From the NCBI GenBank assembly GCA_028023455.1, contig JAQFVV010012403.1, forward strand, positions 1,054,001-1,118,000: a stretch of DNA of 64,000 bases. Reading direction: 5' to 3'. Both the position numbers and the translations under genes were made by a program. The notes under the pieces were generated by a model. The model was given only the letters and a program-made list of their open reading frames with translations. It was not told the origin of the DNA and did no database searches. The DNA comes from Epiperipatus broadwayi. Taxonomy: Eukaryota; Onychophora; Udeonychophora; Euonychophora; Peripatidae. The stretch's first letter is position 1. Every line of letters starts with the position of its first letter. Positions 12,900-25,589 of the stretch are shown here, piece after piece.

Positions 12900-13290
12900 A
12901 TGTTTGTTAAAATTATTATAATTCAACCTACAAGTGTCAAATTTCTCACACTCACACATATCATAGGATAATTTTTAGATAAATAGATTAATGATTATTA
13001 ATAACCATTTATAGCCCTGTATGGTTTAGTGGAGTGATAGAATAGTGAATATGGTGTTTAAAAATCTATGGATTACTTTATCTATCTATGTCACTTCCAG
13101 AACTTGAATTTCTTATGAACTCCCAAATAACAAACACAATACTGAGTTTAAGTTCCATAAATTATGTCATGCTCTGTCCCTTATGGTGCTCAAAATTTTT
13201 ATGAATTTCTGAGCAACAAACCAATAATTAGGCTAGAGATTATTATGCCATTTTAGCCCAGATAATAGCTCAATTAATATATCTATTTTT
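12900..13290. repeat. Dispersed repeat R, copy 1, split by a SINE-like insert
   Basis: Begins ttattataattcaacctaca with a cactcacacat motif and ends in an aggctagagattattatgcc block. The same order occurs at 13540-13745 and 14920-15110. In this copy, about 13012-13225 has no counterpart in the others and resembles the SINE-like repeat of 25965 and 58731, so it looks like a nested insertion. Confidence 0.6.
13012..13225 (+). mobile_element. SINE-like dispersed repeat (copy 1)
   Basis: Shares cacttccagaacttgaattt and cttatgaactcccaaataac with 25965-26065 and 58731-58835. The 5' part (gtttagtggagtgatagaat) resembles a Pol III A-box context. It sits inside repeat R copy 1. Degenerate; the class is inferred. 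Confidence 0.4.
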
Positions 13291-13539
13291 AGAAATCACA
13301 CCATGTGATTAATCAAATTCCATACTTGTTTTTTTTAATCTGTAATGTAATAGGTAAACTTAAAGCTTTAATTTACCATACATCTTTTTCAGTAATAGTT
13401 TTAACAAGGCTGTAAACCTTAGCAATGAGCGTCCGAAAAAATCGTCACTAGGGACCTCTGTAGGTCTTTAAAACACAAACCATTTAAAAAGGAATTAGCA
13501 CTACTCAATTGATCCAGTGCAGTCTTTCACATATCTTCA

Positions 13540-13745
13540 TTACCCTTGTTAAATATTTATTAATATCAAGTTTTTACAATTCAATCTACAGGTATAAATG
13601 TTCATGCACTCACACATGTGACAGCATAATGTTTAAATAAATATTTTAATAATTATTACTAAGCATTTAGTAGGCTAAAGATTATCATATTATTTTTAGA
13701 CCACATATAAAATTTAAAGCTAATCAAATATTAATATATTAATGT
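13540..13745. repeat. Dispersed repeat R, copy 2
   Basis: Contains tttttacaattcaatctaca, cactcacacatgtgacagca and taggctaaagattatcatat, in the same order as the copies at 12900 and 14920. Confidence 0.65.
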
Positions 13746-14800
13746 TTAATAATTGTAATCACATGGTATCATTTATTCACTTCATCACTTTTGTATATTT
13801 TTCAGATGTTTTTATTCATATGTTTAGAGTATGTGTAGTAAAATAAAAGTTTTGAATGTATACTTGTTAAAAATGCTCGATGAAAAAAGAAAAAAATAAT
13901 ATATATAAAAAGTATTTTATAAAAAACATTTTTATTTAATTTAAGGAGTAATTTACTAAAAATAAAAATAATTTGGGTTTTTATATTTAATATGAAATAA
14001 AAGTGTGGGCTATCAAGAAATTAATTACTTGAATTACTATATTTTAAAACAAGTGATTGAATTATTTCATTTTTGAATGCCCCACACCTTTATTTCAAGT
14101 TAAATATAACAACTCAAATCCTGGTTAAAAATAATATATATATTAGTGCTTTTATCCTCAAATTAAATAAAAGCATTTTATATAAAAATATATATATTAT
14201 TTTTAGTCTTTGGATATGTTGCAATGGACTTTTTTTGTAACTATTAATATTCAAATTTAAAAACTAACTAAAAATATAAATAATGTCAAATTGATGCATG
14301 TTAAAAATTGTTTATAAAATTTTTGTTTATGAAAGTAGCCAAAGCAAGTTTTGGTTAAACGATCAAGAGAAATTAAGTCTTCATTTCTTTTTCTTTCAAA
14401 TTTTAATTAACTATAAATTCTTTTTAGTGGATTAATTGTTAAATTCAGTGAAAGCATATTTTTTAAAAAAAATAGTACTTGTGAATTTTCAAGTAAACCA
14501 AAATGGCAGCCTGTTTTTTTGATAAATCTACAGCCCCCCCCCCCCTAAATGTTTACAAGACCAAAATTTCCTACTAATCATATTTAGAAATTATATTTTA
14601 TTTTTTTATTTTTGTTATTTTAAAAAAAGAAATCATTGTGGAAAAATTAATTATAATATTTACTGTTTCTTTTTTTATTGCATTAACTTATTAACGAAAA
14701 AATGATAAAAAAATATAAATATAATATTTACACTTTATAGATATAATAAACATCTCCATATTTCCCCATTCTTTTTAAATTCACATAAATAAAGATGCAA
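13746..14800. other. AT-rich stretch
   Basis: No gene. Nearly pure A/T with a C-run at about 14534-14545. Confidence 0.5.
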
Positions 14801-14900
14801 TAAAAGACAGATGACCGCCAAGATGCATTTTGTGCTGAACCAGCACTCATCAGTTGGCCCAGGTCACTATCTTTCATATATATCTTTATTATATGAAGAG
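14801..14900 (-). mobile_element. Family B fragment with hammerhead (B3)
   Basis: A single half-unit; the matching inverted half is absent. On the minus strand the downstream flank (tgtcttttattgcatcttta) matches the downstream flank of copy B4 at 60170-60290. B3 and B4 thus form a subfamily of B with the short AUGCAU stem III. Confidence 0.7.
14818..14857 (-). ncRNA. Decayed hammerhead ribozyme, family B (B3)
   Basis: CUGAUGA is intact (14847-14853) and stem II GUGCU/AGCAC is perfect, but GAAA reads AAAA (14828-14831; G12 lost). Stem III is the self-complementary AUGCAU followed by C17, then UUGG pairing with CCAA as stem I. Loss of G12, a catalytic base, should abolish cleavage. Confidence 0.75.
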
Positions 14901-14919
14901 TATTTATTTAGAGTAAATT

Positions 14920-15110
14920 GTTACATTTTTATTTACCATTGTCAAACTCCCTCCACTCACAACTTTGACGCCATCCATTTCAGATAAATGCAATAATGAT
15001 TATTAATAATCATTTTCGAAACTAAAGATTATCTCTAGCACAGATGTAAACTTTAAACCTCAGTTATTAATATGTCTGATTTGTGAATGGAGAAAGTTTG
15101 ATAATGATAA
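14920..15110. repeat. Dispersed repeat R, copy 3
   Basis: Contains cactcacaactttgacgcca, aatgattattaataatcatt and aaactaaagattatctctag, in the order seen at 12900 and 13540. Confidence 0.55.
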
Positions 15111-15469
15111 ATGAAAATGTAACTATTTACACTTTATTTATATTGGTGGTGGGCAACCATATTGTGATCATTAACACCCACATTTGGGAGGGGAGGATCT
15201 ATATCTTTGGAAATTGTTCACTACATCACATTCTATGACAGGAAGGTCCCAAATTTTTATCATTATGACAATTTACCAAAAAAAAAAAATTGCTGATAAT
15301 AAGAAATACAGTGAATTGAATCAAAGTATGACAATGTTAGGAGTGTCTCATCACTTCCCACATTACATTATAAGTAAAAAAGAGCTTTTAAACAAAATTT
15401 ATTCCTTTTTTAAATTTAACTACTATTGATTTATTAATTTTGTTTTAATTTACCAATTAATATATCTTT

Positions 15470-15832
15470 AACATCACATGATCACTATCTCATACTAGCA
15501 CATAATTGTTATTAAACAATTCAAAACAAAGCAAAACTCTCCATATAGTAGTGTCATCTTGTGCTTAACAAGAGCAATCAATGGATGCCAGAAGGCTTGT
15601 GCATAAAATCCCTATCTAGTGCCTATTCATCCTAAGATCTAGGTGCAGTGCTCTCAGATCCAAGGCTCCTCACTGATGAAGGCCACAAGCCAAAAACTAG
15701 TCTGGGAATATTGGATGAGTAGACACTAGATAGGAATTTTATGCACAAGCCTTCTGGGATCCATTGATTGCTCTTGTTAGCACAAGATGGCACTACTATA
15801 TGGAGAGTTTTGCTTTGTTTTGAATTGTTTAA
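15470..15832. mobile_element. Family A foldback repeat (copy A2)
   Basis: Arms start with catactagcacataattgtt and a caaaactctccatatagtag block; the right arm is the reverse complement, ending near ttttgaattgttta. The left arm breaks off at tgcctattcatcctaagatc, so only the right half carries the hammerhead. The compact ~360-bp form lacks the long spacer seen in A1 and A4. Confidence 0.8.
15658..15716 (+). ncRNA. Decayed hammerhead ribozyme, family A (A2)
   Basis: CUGAUGA at 15673-15679 is intact. Stem II GGC/GCC with loop CACAA is perfect. Stem III is ACUAGU with C17 at 15702. Outer stem I AUCCAA/UUGGAU is intact. GAAA reads AAAA (15693-15696), losing G12, so activity is not expected. Confidence 0.75.
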
Positions 15833-16231
15833 TATATCTTTAGTAGATTATAGGCTCTTGAAACTACATTTAGAAAAAAATACAAGATGCCATCTTGGTT
15901 TACTTGAAAACTCACAAGTAATACAAATATATACCATCATCTATTGCGCATCATTGAAAACTCTTTTGAAAACTCACTAAAATTTAAACCACTAACAGTG
16001 TTAGACTCCTAAAATATTGCATTTTCATCTTGCATTGTTATTGATATCTAATATGTGTGCAAAATTTGAAGGAAATCTATTTGATAAAATACAATGAAGT
16101 TGCGAACTACACTGTATCAAAGTGCATGACTTCAATTATATACTATTTAATAAAAAATGTAAACAAACAAAATGTAACTAAACAAACAAAAGAAACATTA
16201 AAATTTTAAATTTAATACAATTTACAAAGTT
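15833..16231. other. AT-rich stretch
   Basis: Nothing recognised. Confidence 0.5.
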
Positions 16232-16318
16232 CAGCAACAATTTTCCCATCTCTAAGTATTGAAAAAAGAATTGTCAGCAACAATTTTCCCATCTCTAAGT
16301 ATTGAAAAAAGAATTGTC
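16232..16318. repeat. Exact tandem duplication, 43 bp x 2
   Basis: The unit beginning agcaacaattttcccatctc occurs twice in immediate succession with no visible difference, so the duplication is recent. Confidence 0.9.
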
Positions 16319-16739
16319 TAGAGCATACTTAATATCAATAACTCAGACATTTACTATTTATTTAAAAAAAAAAATGATGCAATTAGGTCTTTTCTTATTC
16401 CTATTGCTTCAGTCAATGAATGGGTCAATACATGTTCAGTAGGGTATATCTAAAGTTATCCCCTCCATTTATTATTATAATTGTATTATTATTATTTTAA
16501 AATTTTGTTTATACAAAATTTTAATTTACATATGATATATATATAAAGCATATGATATTATATGTATGTTATGTATATTTGCTTCAATAAATTATATGTA
16601 TTTTATTCTAATAAATGTTTATCAACAAACATTAGCTACTATATGCTATGAATGGTATATGGGAGGGAGACTTGGTATCAAATATAGATGACTGAAACAA
16701 GCAGATTTTCTAAGTTAAATAAAAACATTTTATCTATCT
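16319..16739. other. AT-rich stretch before the microsatellite
   Basis: No gene; short TA-rich tracts near 16530-16560. Confidence 0.5.
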
Positions 16740-17590
<851 letters not shown>

Positions 17591-18467
17591 AACTCAAATT
17601 TATCAGCAGAATAAAATTAATATGCTCAATCTATCATTTAGGTTCTCCATGGAGTAATTAATTATTGATGGCCTTCCTAAGCAATTAATTATTATTTTTT
17701 AAAACTGATATACATTCCTATCCATGTATCATAATTATCAGTTGCAGCAACTTCTCACAAATTCCAATTCCTAAAATAAAAGGAAATAAGATTCATTTAT
17801 CAATTATCTCAAATGAATACAGCCATTTCAACTCAAATAGAATAAAAAAAGATATTATACACAGGACATCTCATACACAATAGTTAAAGAATAGCTCAGC
17901 CTCTTTGTGGAATTCCCTTTTTTTTTTTCAGAGTAATACAGAAATGCATCTACAAATATAAAAAGAACTATAAAATAAAATTGAAGGTATAATAAATTAA
18001 TGTACCAAATCTTATCACTTTATTCAAAAGAGTTTTTATCCAATTTGCTAATAACTCAAATCTGGTAATTACTCCCCAATAATAACGTTTACTAAAGTTT
18101 TTACTAATGAAATATATCACTGTATAAATAGCTGCTATAGAGCAAGAATATTGTCTCAATTTCATTAAAATATTCTGAAGTTCCATTAGTATGAAATGAT
18201 TTGGGGCTACATTCTATAAATATGTTCACAATTCAGATGTAAAATGCTATTTCATCATGTGGAGTAATTTTCCCCATGGATAAAAGTATTTTTTTAATTT
18301 TATCTAAATAGATAAACTGCCATCAGTGATTACCTACTGGAAAACCTTGTTTATCCTGTTTATTACAACCCTCCAAAAATAAATTCAATTATTGGGAAGC
18401 ATTCTTGCTAATCTAGTTTCCATCTATGATGGATGCTAGAAAAATCAATACTAAACATAAAAAACAC
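17591..18467. other. AT-rich stretch
   Basis: No gene or boundary recognised. Confidence 0.5.
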
Positions 18468-18710
18468 ACAACTACTTCAAAAATACAAGTTTTAGTCACT
18501 AGTACCCATATCTTATGATTTCCTTATAAAACTGAACCTAATAGCTTTTCCAATCTTACAGTTTTACAGACATCGAAGGCATTACATAAACAAAGAAGAT
18601 ATGTGTTACATATGCCATAAAGAGACTGAAACCTAATCACATTTATTTACTTGAATGGCCTACTTTTGACAATATTTGCTCAGCTACTTCTATAATATAC
18701 AAAAATAAAA
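18468..18710 (+). pseudogene. LINE C-terminal zinc-knuckle relic
   Basis: One frame, broken by stops, reads LLQKYKF, SLVPISYDFLIKLNLIAF, PILQFYRHRRHYINKEDM and CYICHKETET, then SHLFT and MAYF. This fits the C-terminal end of many LINE polyproteins: a K.N..P....L.R..I segment followed by a C..C.....E...HLF..C knuckle. The first two cysteines and the histidine remain; the last cysteine is lost. A different LINE family from those at 54 kb and 60.5 kb. Dead copy. Confidence 0.55.
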
Positions 18711-19181
18711 TTATAACATTCAAACTCTTCTTCAAACATTTGCAAAAGACAGCTACCCATAAATTTGGGCAAATATTTTCACATGATTCTTAATGTTCTC
18801 TAGTGTACAATACTAACCTAAAAAAATACCCAACTACATTTTGAAAGAAAATGGAACTATTTTGTATAAGAGATAGGATTATAATATCCCTAAGTATGTG
18901 TACAAGCACCTGGTCCATAATGTGACATAAATGAATTAAATGAAAAAGTAAGCACTCTAGGTAAAATTAAATTAAATTAATGAGCCAACACAGCATTTAT
19001 ATGTACTAAATATTAGCTGTAATACATCCAAAATATTAATTCTGATTATGTAAACCATGTTCATAATATTTTTGTTCTTTCCATAATAATAATTTTTTCA
19101 TGTGATTATCTATCCCTTCTCTATGGCATATGGTAAATTAATTATCAACGTAATTACTTTTGTTTACAGTAAAGTCTTTTT
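18711..19181. other. AT-rich stretch
   Basis: Nothing recognised. Confidence 0.5.
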
Positions 19182-19346
<165 letters not shown>

Positions 19347-19583
19347 CACTAAGGGTGAATTTTGTGACAACTCCAACCAATAAGAGAACTATGATTACAT
19401 TCACATATGGAACATACTGGTCCTTGTTTGGTTTATTTGATAATTTATTTTTGCAACAAACATCCTTTCTAAAAGACTTTAAAATCTAATTTGTAGTTCT
19501 CCAATGTTTACTATGTCCAAGAATATCTTCACAATAAAATCAAACAATATTACACTTCTTATTTATTACTCTTTTATAGATCT

Positions 19584-19680
19584 TCTCATATACACTTTAA
19601 TGCAATTTTTATATAATTTATCTTTTATTTTTCTAACAGTTTTGAATGTCCTGTGACTTCTTCAGAGCTTTTTATAACTT
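19584..19680 (-). mobile_element. Family D repeat fragment (D2), decayed hammerhead-like core
   Basis: Shares tctcatatacactttaatgc with 38.86 kb and carries, on the minus strand, CUGAAGA (19658-19664), a degraded stem II, then AAAACUGU in place of GAAACUGU. Best read as a mutated relative of the candidate at 38916-38955. Confidence 0.5.
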
Positions 19681-21808
19681 TCTTTTTATGTTTATTTATT
19701 TACATTTTTTACATTTCTTTGGAATATGTTTTAGGCAATCTTTATTATGTAACAGGCTCTGCTTTTTTCAGGAAAACTGTGCTGGAGTTTTGCATACAAT
19801 ACCTTTTTAAGAAATCTGTTAGAGTACTCTATAGAATCACATCCAGCAAGCAGAACCTATTGATTGGTCTTCTGACCTTGCTATTGTTGCTAAAAGTCTG
19901 CAAAACATCCTTTAATACATTTGTTATGCCTTTAAGTTATAGCAGTAGGAGGTCCATGTCTCATTTCATACAATAAATTAAGCAAACTAACAATTCAATA
20001 CACAAGTAATGCAATTGTAGTACTTATGGTGTAAAACGTTATTTTTTAATTTATTAAAAGCAACTGCAGTACTTTAGAGCCAGTGGTGCATCTCAATATC
20101 CAAGTCTTTCTATTTTAAAAAAAAAACAAAACTATCAAGTTACTTAAATTGGATCTAATTCTCAAATTAGATCATTATTAAATCTATAAGCACATACAGG
20201 TATTTACGTATTAGTCCGGCGGTATGCTTTCACACACATATTTATTGGGAAAAAATAATCTGTAATTTTATTTACAGGAATGGATACAAACGTCTACTAA
20301 CATGCATTTATGTTTTTTTGTGATAAATTTCCTTCCACCATCATTTTGAAAAATGGCCATTTATAACGTTATTTTGTGGAAATGAAACAAACACGCATTT
20401 TGGTTATGTTTTTTGCGAGAAATAATCTTCCAATAAATAAACTTTTAACAATCTAAATTTATTAAAAATGGTAACCAAACAGCAACAACAATATATATTT
20501 AACCGTGCAATTTTGTCCATTTACAAAATGTTGTTTTTTAGCATAACTGCTGTGGTCTGAACTTTCTTACCTCGAACTACGTTTCGTTACGCATTGTTAT
20601 ACCCTTTCGATAATTCTGAACAAAAAACGTCATTGTTTGACCGTAAAATTTAATAGCAAAAACCAACATTTTGACTAATAACTTTTTCCTCATCGGAATA
20701 TTATCTAATATTCGTTTACAAAATTAATTCAGTGCCTTTTTAGAAGATTGTAAATGTGTTCAATTCAGTCTTTATATACATATTTGTTTGTGCCGGCGAC
20801 TTTAATCACTGCCGGTCTAATACGTACATATCAACATACACAATACAAAACAGAAAAGCAATTCAAGAATGATGATAAAATATTAAATTGTCGTTTGAAA
20901 AATAAAATAATAGGCAAGAAAGGTATTATAAATATGTCAAGAAATGCTTTTATTTTTTTTCCCCTCAAGTAACTTTTTTTAAAAAAAAAATCGCATGCCT
21001 GCAAGTTATTATCACACATGAGCTATCTTTCGTCAGTTTATATTGTTGTGCTTCAGTAGATGCAGCGTCATATTATACTCTATTTGTCATCTTTAAATAT
21101 AAAGCATTGTCTGCTCTTCTAAAGGCTTCAAATGGCTTTTATATTGCTAAGGTCTTGTTTACTTTCTCTGTGGTAGAGAGAGTTAAATATCAGCAAGAAC
21201 TTCAACTTTGAACCCAAAATACAAATACCACTATCAACATATTTAATAAAAGATTAGTTTCATCAACTTTCAAGTTTATAACTTATAAAGTGAAGATCTA
21301 TAAGTGGACTTTATTTATATAATCATTATTTATTTTAAATGGAAAATTAAACAAACGTACATTTAAAAAATAGTAGTAGTCCTAGTCTGTTTTGCTTTGA
21401 TAAATGAAATGTAAAAAAAAAGTGAAACCTTCTGCCCCCCCCCAATTATTATTTTTTACTTCTCTCTATGTCTTCTGAAGACCTACTGTAAAAATATATA
21501 TTTTTTAAAACAAAAAACATACTTAAATCTTAGGCCTAATGTGTTTTTAACATTTATGAACATTGAACACGTAATCTCCAAAGTGCTATTTTTTTTTTTT
21601 AAAAAAAAAATTGCGATTATTATAATCACTAGGTAAGATTTCTGAAGTAAATTCTTTCCTAATATTTTCTTCAATAAATTTTCCGTAAAATATGTTAAAA
21701 TATCTATAAATATTATTAAAGAATACTTTATCGGATGTGCACTTTATAATATCAAAATACTTATATAAATGGAAAATATTTGTTCGAAATTATTTTGTTA
21801 GATAATAA
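19681..21808. other. Non-coding stretch with a CpG-richer part
   Basis: A 107-codon frame at 19653-19976 shows no recognised motif. Between about 20200 and 20830 CpG dinucleotides are more frequent than elsewhere in the window (around 20560-20600 and 20790-20825), but no gene is visible on either side. C- and A-runs occur near 21430 and 21590. Confidence 0.4.
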
Positions 21809-21916
21809 TAAATATAGAGGATTTGAACTCAGACTTTCAAGCAACCTTCAACTATCCACACTATTTCATACTACTGATACACATGACCACACACATGTAG
21901 AAAAGATAAATAATCA

Positions 21917-21958
21917 CCAATATACGTATTTCGTGATGAACCAGCACTCATCAGTTGG
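21917..21958 (-). ncRNA. Hammerhead ribozyme, family B (B2a)
   Basis: Minus strand: CUGAUGA (21948-21954) and GAAA (21929-21932) are intact. Stem II is GUGCU/AUCAC with one C-U mismatch. Stem III is the perfectly self-complementary AUACGUAU with no loop, followed by A17 and then UUGG, which pairs with CCAA as stem I. Stem I extends into the cagattatcatct/agatgataatctg inverted sequences at the centre, which could compete with it. Dimeric action is expected. Confidence 0.8.
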
Positions 21959-22008
21959 TCCAGATTATCATCTGATTTATATATGTGTGTGGGAGATGAT
22001 AATCTGGA

Positions 22009-22049
22009 TCAACTGATGATGCTGGTTCAGCACGAAATATGTATATTGG
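22009..22049 (+). ncRNA. Hammerhead ribozyme with a one-base deletion (B2b)
   Basis: CUGAUGA (22013-22019) and GAAA (22034-22037) are present. The G normally at position 10.1 is missing compared with the other B copies, so stem II is UGCU/AGCA with a spare C before GAAA. Stem III is AUAUGUAU. Stem I is UUGG with UCAA. Probably impaired. Confidence 0.7.
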
Positions 22050-22157
22050 TGAGTATTTATCTTTTCTGCATGTGTGTGATCATGTGTATCAATAGTAGGA
22101 GATAGTATGGATAATTGAAGGTTGCTTGGAAGTCTGAGTTCAAATCCCTTATATTTA

Positions 22158-23494
22158 CAATTAAGTTCCAGGTATAAGAATGCTCGTATTTCAAATCTTA
22201 GATAATAATAAGTATTGTTTGCATATTTATAAATAAATTTAAATTTAATTAATTAATACATTATTTTAATTATATGTAAAGATTAGGACGTCCACTTTTC
22301 CAAACGCTGTTAGCATTACCTGTTCCAACCTTGCAACTACTTCATATTGTTTGATTATTCATACACACACTGCACGTATTTATTTGAGAGTCCTCATTTT
22401 CCATTTTACTTGATGCAATCCCGCAATTATTTCCATTAATGTTATTTTGCTTGTTCATGTATATATACTTATCTACGAAAGTCCTGCTATTTTTCTATTT
22501 TATTTGTTCCAGGCTTGCTACTTGAATTAATATTGTTTTAATTATTCATATGCAGAGTGCAATATTCTTATCTGTAAGGGTCCACTTGATTTTTACATTT
22601 AGCTTGTTACAATCTTCAATTAATATTGCTTTGATTATTCACGTGCGTAGTTTTTCATTGCTTTGATGAATTTTTCAAATTCTACCAGAAATGACTATTT
22701 TATATGTATTTTATATGTGTGCGCACACGCGTATTTATGAAGTTGCTGTTGATACTTTTTACATGTCACTTTCTTCTTCTAAAGACTCCTTTAATGCTTT
22801 TGGGATAGCTTTCTTTAGGTTTTAATATTTTCACAATATAAAAAATAAAACAGAACGTGAAAATAATCACAAAAGATGGCGAAGAAAGAAGCAAAAGTCA
22901 CAAAATTATATACTGTAACGTTCAACTATAAAATTAATAAGGAGCCAAAAATACTTTTAAAAATGTCATTAAGGAATCATTATTTATTTAATTTAAACCG
23001 TAAGCAATATGTTTTTCATTTAATGTAACTTAAAATGGTATTTATTATTAAAAGAAGTAATATTTCATAGATGATTTTTTCAAATTATTTGTGACGTTAA
23101 GATGATAATTTAAAACACTCATCGTTTATTATTTTAATTTCTTAAAAGCTAAACAAACTATACTAGAAATGATTTTAAATTACGTTTTAAAACATTTAAC
23201 AAGCACCATTTGACATTACTCAAAATATTTTTTGATGCTAATCATGGCATACATACTGCATGTAACATTTCTACTAGTTAACATTCTTAAATGACAAGAT
23301 CTTATATTATTAACATATGATGAAAAGACAGCAGAAAGAAGAAACACTAGAAAATAATACTTTAAATTTTAAAATGTTATTTTTAAAGCATTTTAAAAAG
23401 TTACTTCTCTTTAACAGTCTGATGGACAATGACTTATCTAGTGTACATCTTGCATAAAAATTATTACTATTATATATAATATAATAATAAATAT
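22158..23494. other. AT-rich stretch
   Basis: Between 22310 and 22660 three degenerate repeats of a cttgctacttgaattaatattg-like phrase followed by gattattcat occur at intervals of about 110-150 bp. No gene. Confidence 0.4.
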
Positions 23495-23882
23495 CAAACC
23501 ACTAAAACATCGCATGACCACCATTCCTTATGCTTTTGTGATCTATTAAAACAGTAGCAACTTTTTCCATGCAGTAGTGCCATCTAGTGCAAGCCATAGT
23601 AATCAAATCCCTAGTTAGTGCCTAATCATCCATTATCCCCAGATTAGTTTCTAAAAAGGTGAAAGGTGGTTGCTGGAGGATTGATTGCATTAGATCCAAA
23701 AATTTTAGGTGCACTGCTCTCAAATCTGACTCCTTGCTGATAAAAGCCACAAGCTAGAAACTAGTCTGTAGATATTGAATGACAAGGCACTAAACAGGAA
23801 TTTTGATGCCCAAACTTTTTAACATTCATTGAATACTATGGCTTGCACTAGGTGGCACTATTATATGGAGACAGTTGGTACT
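23495..23882. mobile_element. Family A foldback repeat (copy A3)
   Basis: The left end reads aaccactaaaacatcgcatga. The arms include a tagtgccatctagtgcaagc block and its inverse gcttgcactaggtggcacta. The left arm keeps a partial minus-strand hammerhead (stem I and GAAAC near 23625-23655); the right arm has the full-length but mutated one. More diverged than the other A copies. Confidence 0.7.
23722..23780 (+). ncRNA. Decayed hammerhead ribozyme, family A (A3)
   Basis: The core reads CUGAUAA (23737-23743), so the catalytic G8 is lost. GAAA (23757-23760) and stem III ACUAGU with C17 at 23766 remain. Outer stem I is weakened (AAUCUG against UUGAAU). Not expected to cleave. Confidence 0.65.
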
Positions 23883-25362
23883 ATAATAATAAATATAGAA
23901 CAGTCATAATTAAGATTAGAACAAGAGTTTTTGGCATACTAGACAGAATTGTTTCTTGTCTATAAATGTCCTTTTTTATTACTATATGCTTCATGCATTA
24001 AATAACCATATACATGCAACAGTTCTAAATGAATATCTAATATGTCTAACTAAAATAATTAATAAATATTTTCCTTTAACTGATGCTCGTTGGGTTGCTC
24101 ATAAATTTTTACACTCTAGATTAATATCCAATGTACCTAAAATTCTGACCAGTCCTGGTCAAACAGATTAATTCTATCATTTCATGATGACTTCAAATGA
24201 AGGAACTTCAAATCTAAACAACTCAAAATAATTTTGCAGGGTCATTATTTCTCATACATAAAAAGTTTAAAAAAAGAAACATTTAAATAGTGCACTACAG
24301 TTGTAAAAATCTTTTCAACAACTTCTTATAAAAGCCTTCCTGATTATGCTTACTATTATTCAGATGATGAAAATTTGAATCATTGTTTTGCCTTCTATCT
24401 AAAAGTAATTAACATGGTTAACTGGATTGATTGTAGGCTATCCACCTGGATACAACTCTTAAGCATAATGAGAAGCTCAAAAAATTGTCAACTTTTTTCT
24501 GGTTGAGATTCAGATTCAGATCATGGAAAATAAAATATGTTATAACTGTGAAATGAAGCCCATCTCTCTATTTTTTATAAACACATTCTTATATATAAAT
24601 TAAAGATGATACTAATATTTTACATATGAAAAAAAACATTGAAATCATTAAAAGCAACGTTCATGCATTTTTAATGCTAACCACTTTTGTCAAAGGCAAC
24701 AATAGTTATAAGCAGAAATACAAAACCATAGATTTGAAGATTATATTCCACAATCTCTCAGCCAAATACTATTAAACTTTCTATTCAATATTGAGTCTAT
24801 GTTGTTAGTAAACCATGCCTCTTATATCTGGAAGTTGAGTTTAATAGATGATTGATATTCAGAATAAATGTTAGACTTTATAGATTTAAAAACAATGATC
24901 ATTTTAATATTGAACCAATCACTGACAATATTTAAATATGTTTCATGCAGTATTCTCTATCTGAGCTGGCATGGCAGTTTTATGCAAAGAAAAGCCACAA
25001 TAATAATATTATTAATGTATTACTGTAATATGTTTTTAATTTTATATTACAAAAAATTCATATAGCATAATATTTTTTCACTCTATCTGGTCAATAATTG
25101 CATTTTTTTAAAAAAAAAAAAAAAAAAAATTAGACAAATTTTATTTTGAATCAACAAATTTTTTCGTAAAATTTTCATTTAGTTTGAATAAAATAATCGT
25201 TAAAACCTGTCATTTATGGCAGATTTAAATTTTTTTTTTTTTCAAAAACACACAAAAAAAGTTGAAAGTCACTTAAATAAATGTTCTATAATTTTTAATA
25301 TTTATAAAAAATTTGTTTTGTATGTCCAATTTTATGTTAATGGTATGTATCATGTATTTTAA
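23883..25362. other. AT-rich stretch
   Basis: The frame at 23956-24171 (71 codons, ends FLHSRLISNVPKILTSPGQTD) is less biased than background but matches no family I know. T/A homopolymers lie at 25105-25130 and 25230-25242. Confidence 0.4.
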
Positions 25363-25395
25363 AGCTCTGAAGAAAACTGTTGGACAGTCAAAACT
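25363..25395 (+). ncRNA. Decayed hammerhead-like core, family D (D3)
   Basis: Reads CUGAAGA, a stem II with ACUGU/ACAGU, then AAAACUGU. Compared with 38916-38955, position 7 is changed (tolerated in hammerheads) but the G of GAAA is lost. Flanks differ from D1, so this is a fragment. Confidence 0.45.
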
Positions 25396-25589
25396 GTGTG
25401 TTGTTTTTGGAAGTTTGTTTATAATAGAATATATTATTTGAATTGTGTTAAGTGTATAACAGATTGTATTAATATTGTTTGTTTATTTTTTGATAATAAT
25501 AATTTATTATTAATCAGTTTATTTGTTTACAATTATGATAATAATTATCTGAATGAGAATAGACGGATAGTTGAAATCTTAAACTAGAT

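Larger units (their letters stand above)
21809..22157. mobile_element. Family B foldback repeat with paired hammerheads (B2)
   Basis: A near-symmetric 349-bp inverted repeat centred near 21983. The ends read taaatatagaggatttgaac and its reverse complement, giving a B-box-like GAGTTCAAATCCC on the outward strand at both ends. Each half carries a hammerhead on its own strand: minus at 21917-21958 and plus at 22009-22049. From centre to end, each half reads stem I, core, a catgtgtgtgatcatgtgta block, then the tRNA-like end. No open frame of note. Confidence 0.85.

Noticed and set aside
21015-21050. CUGACGAAAG on the minus strand
   Set aside because: No closing stem II or GAAA follows.
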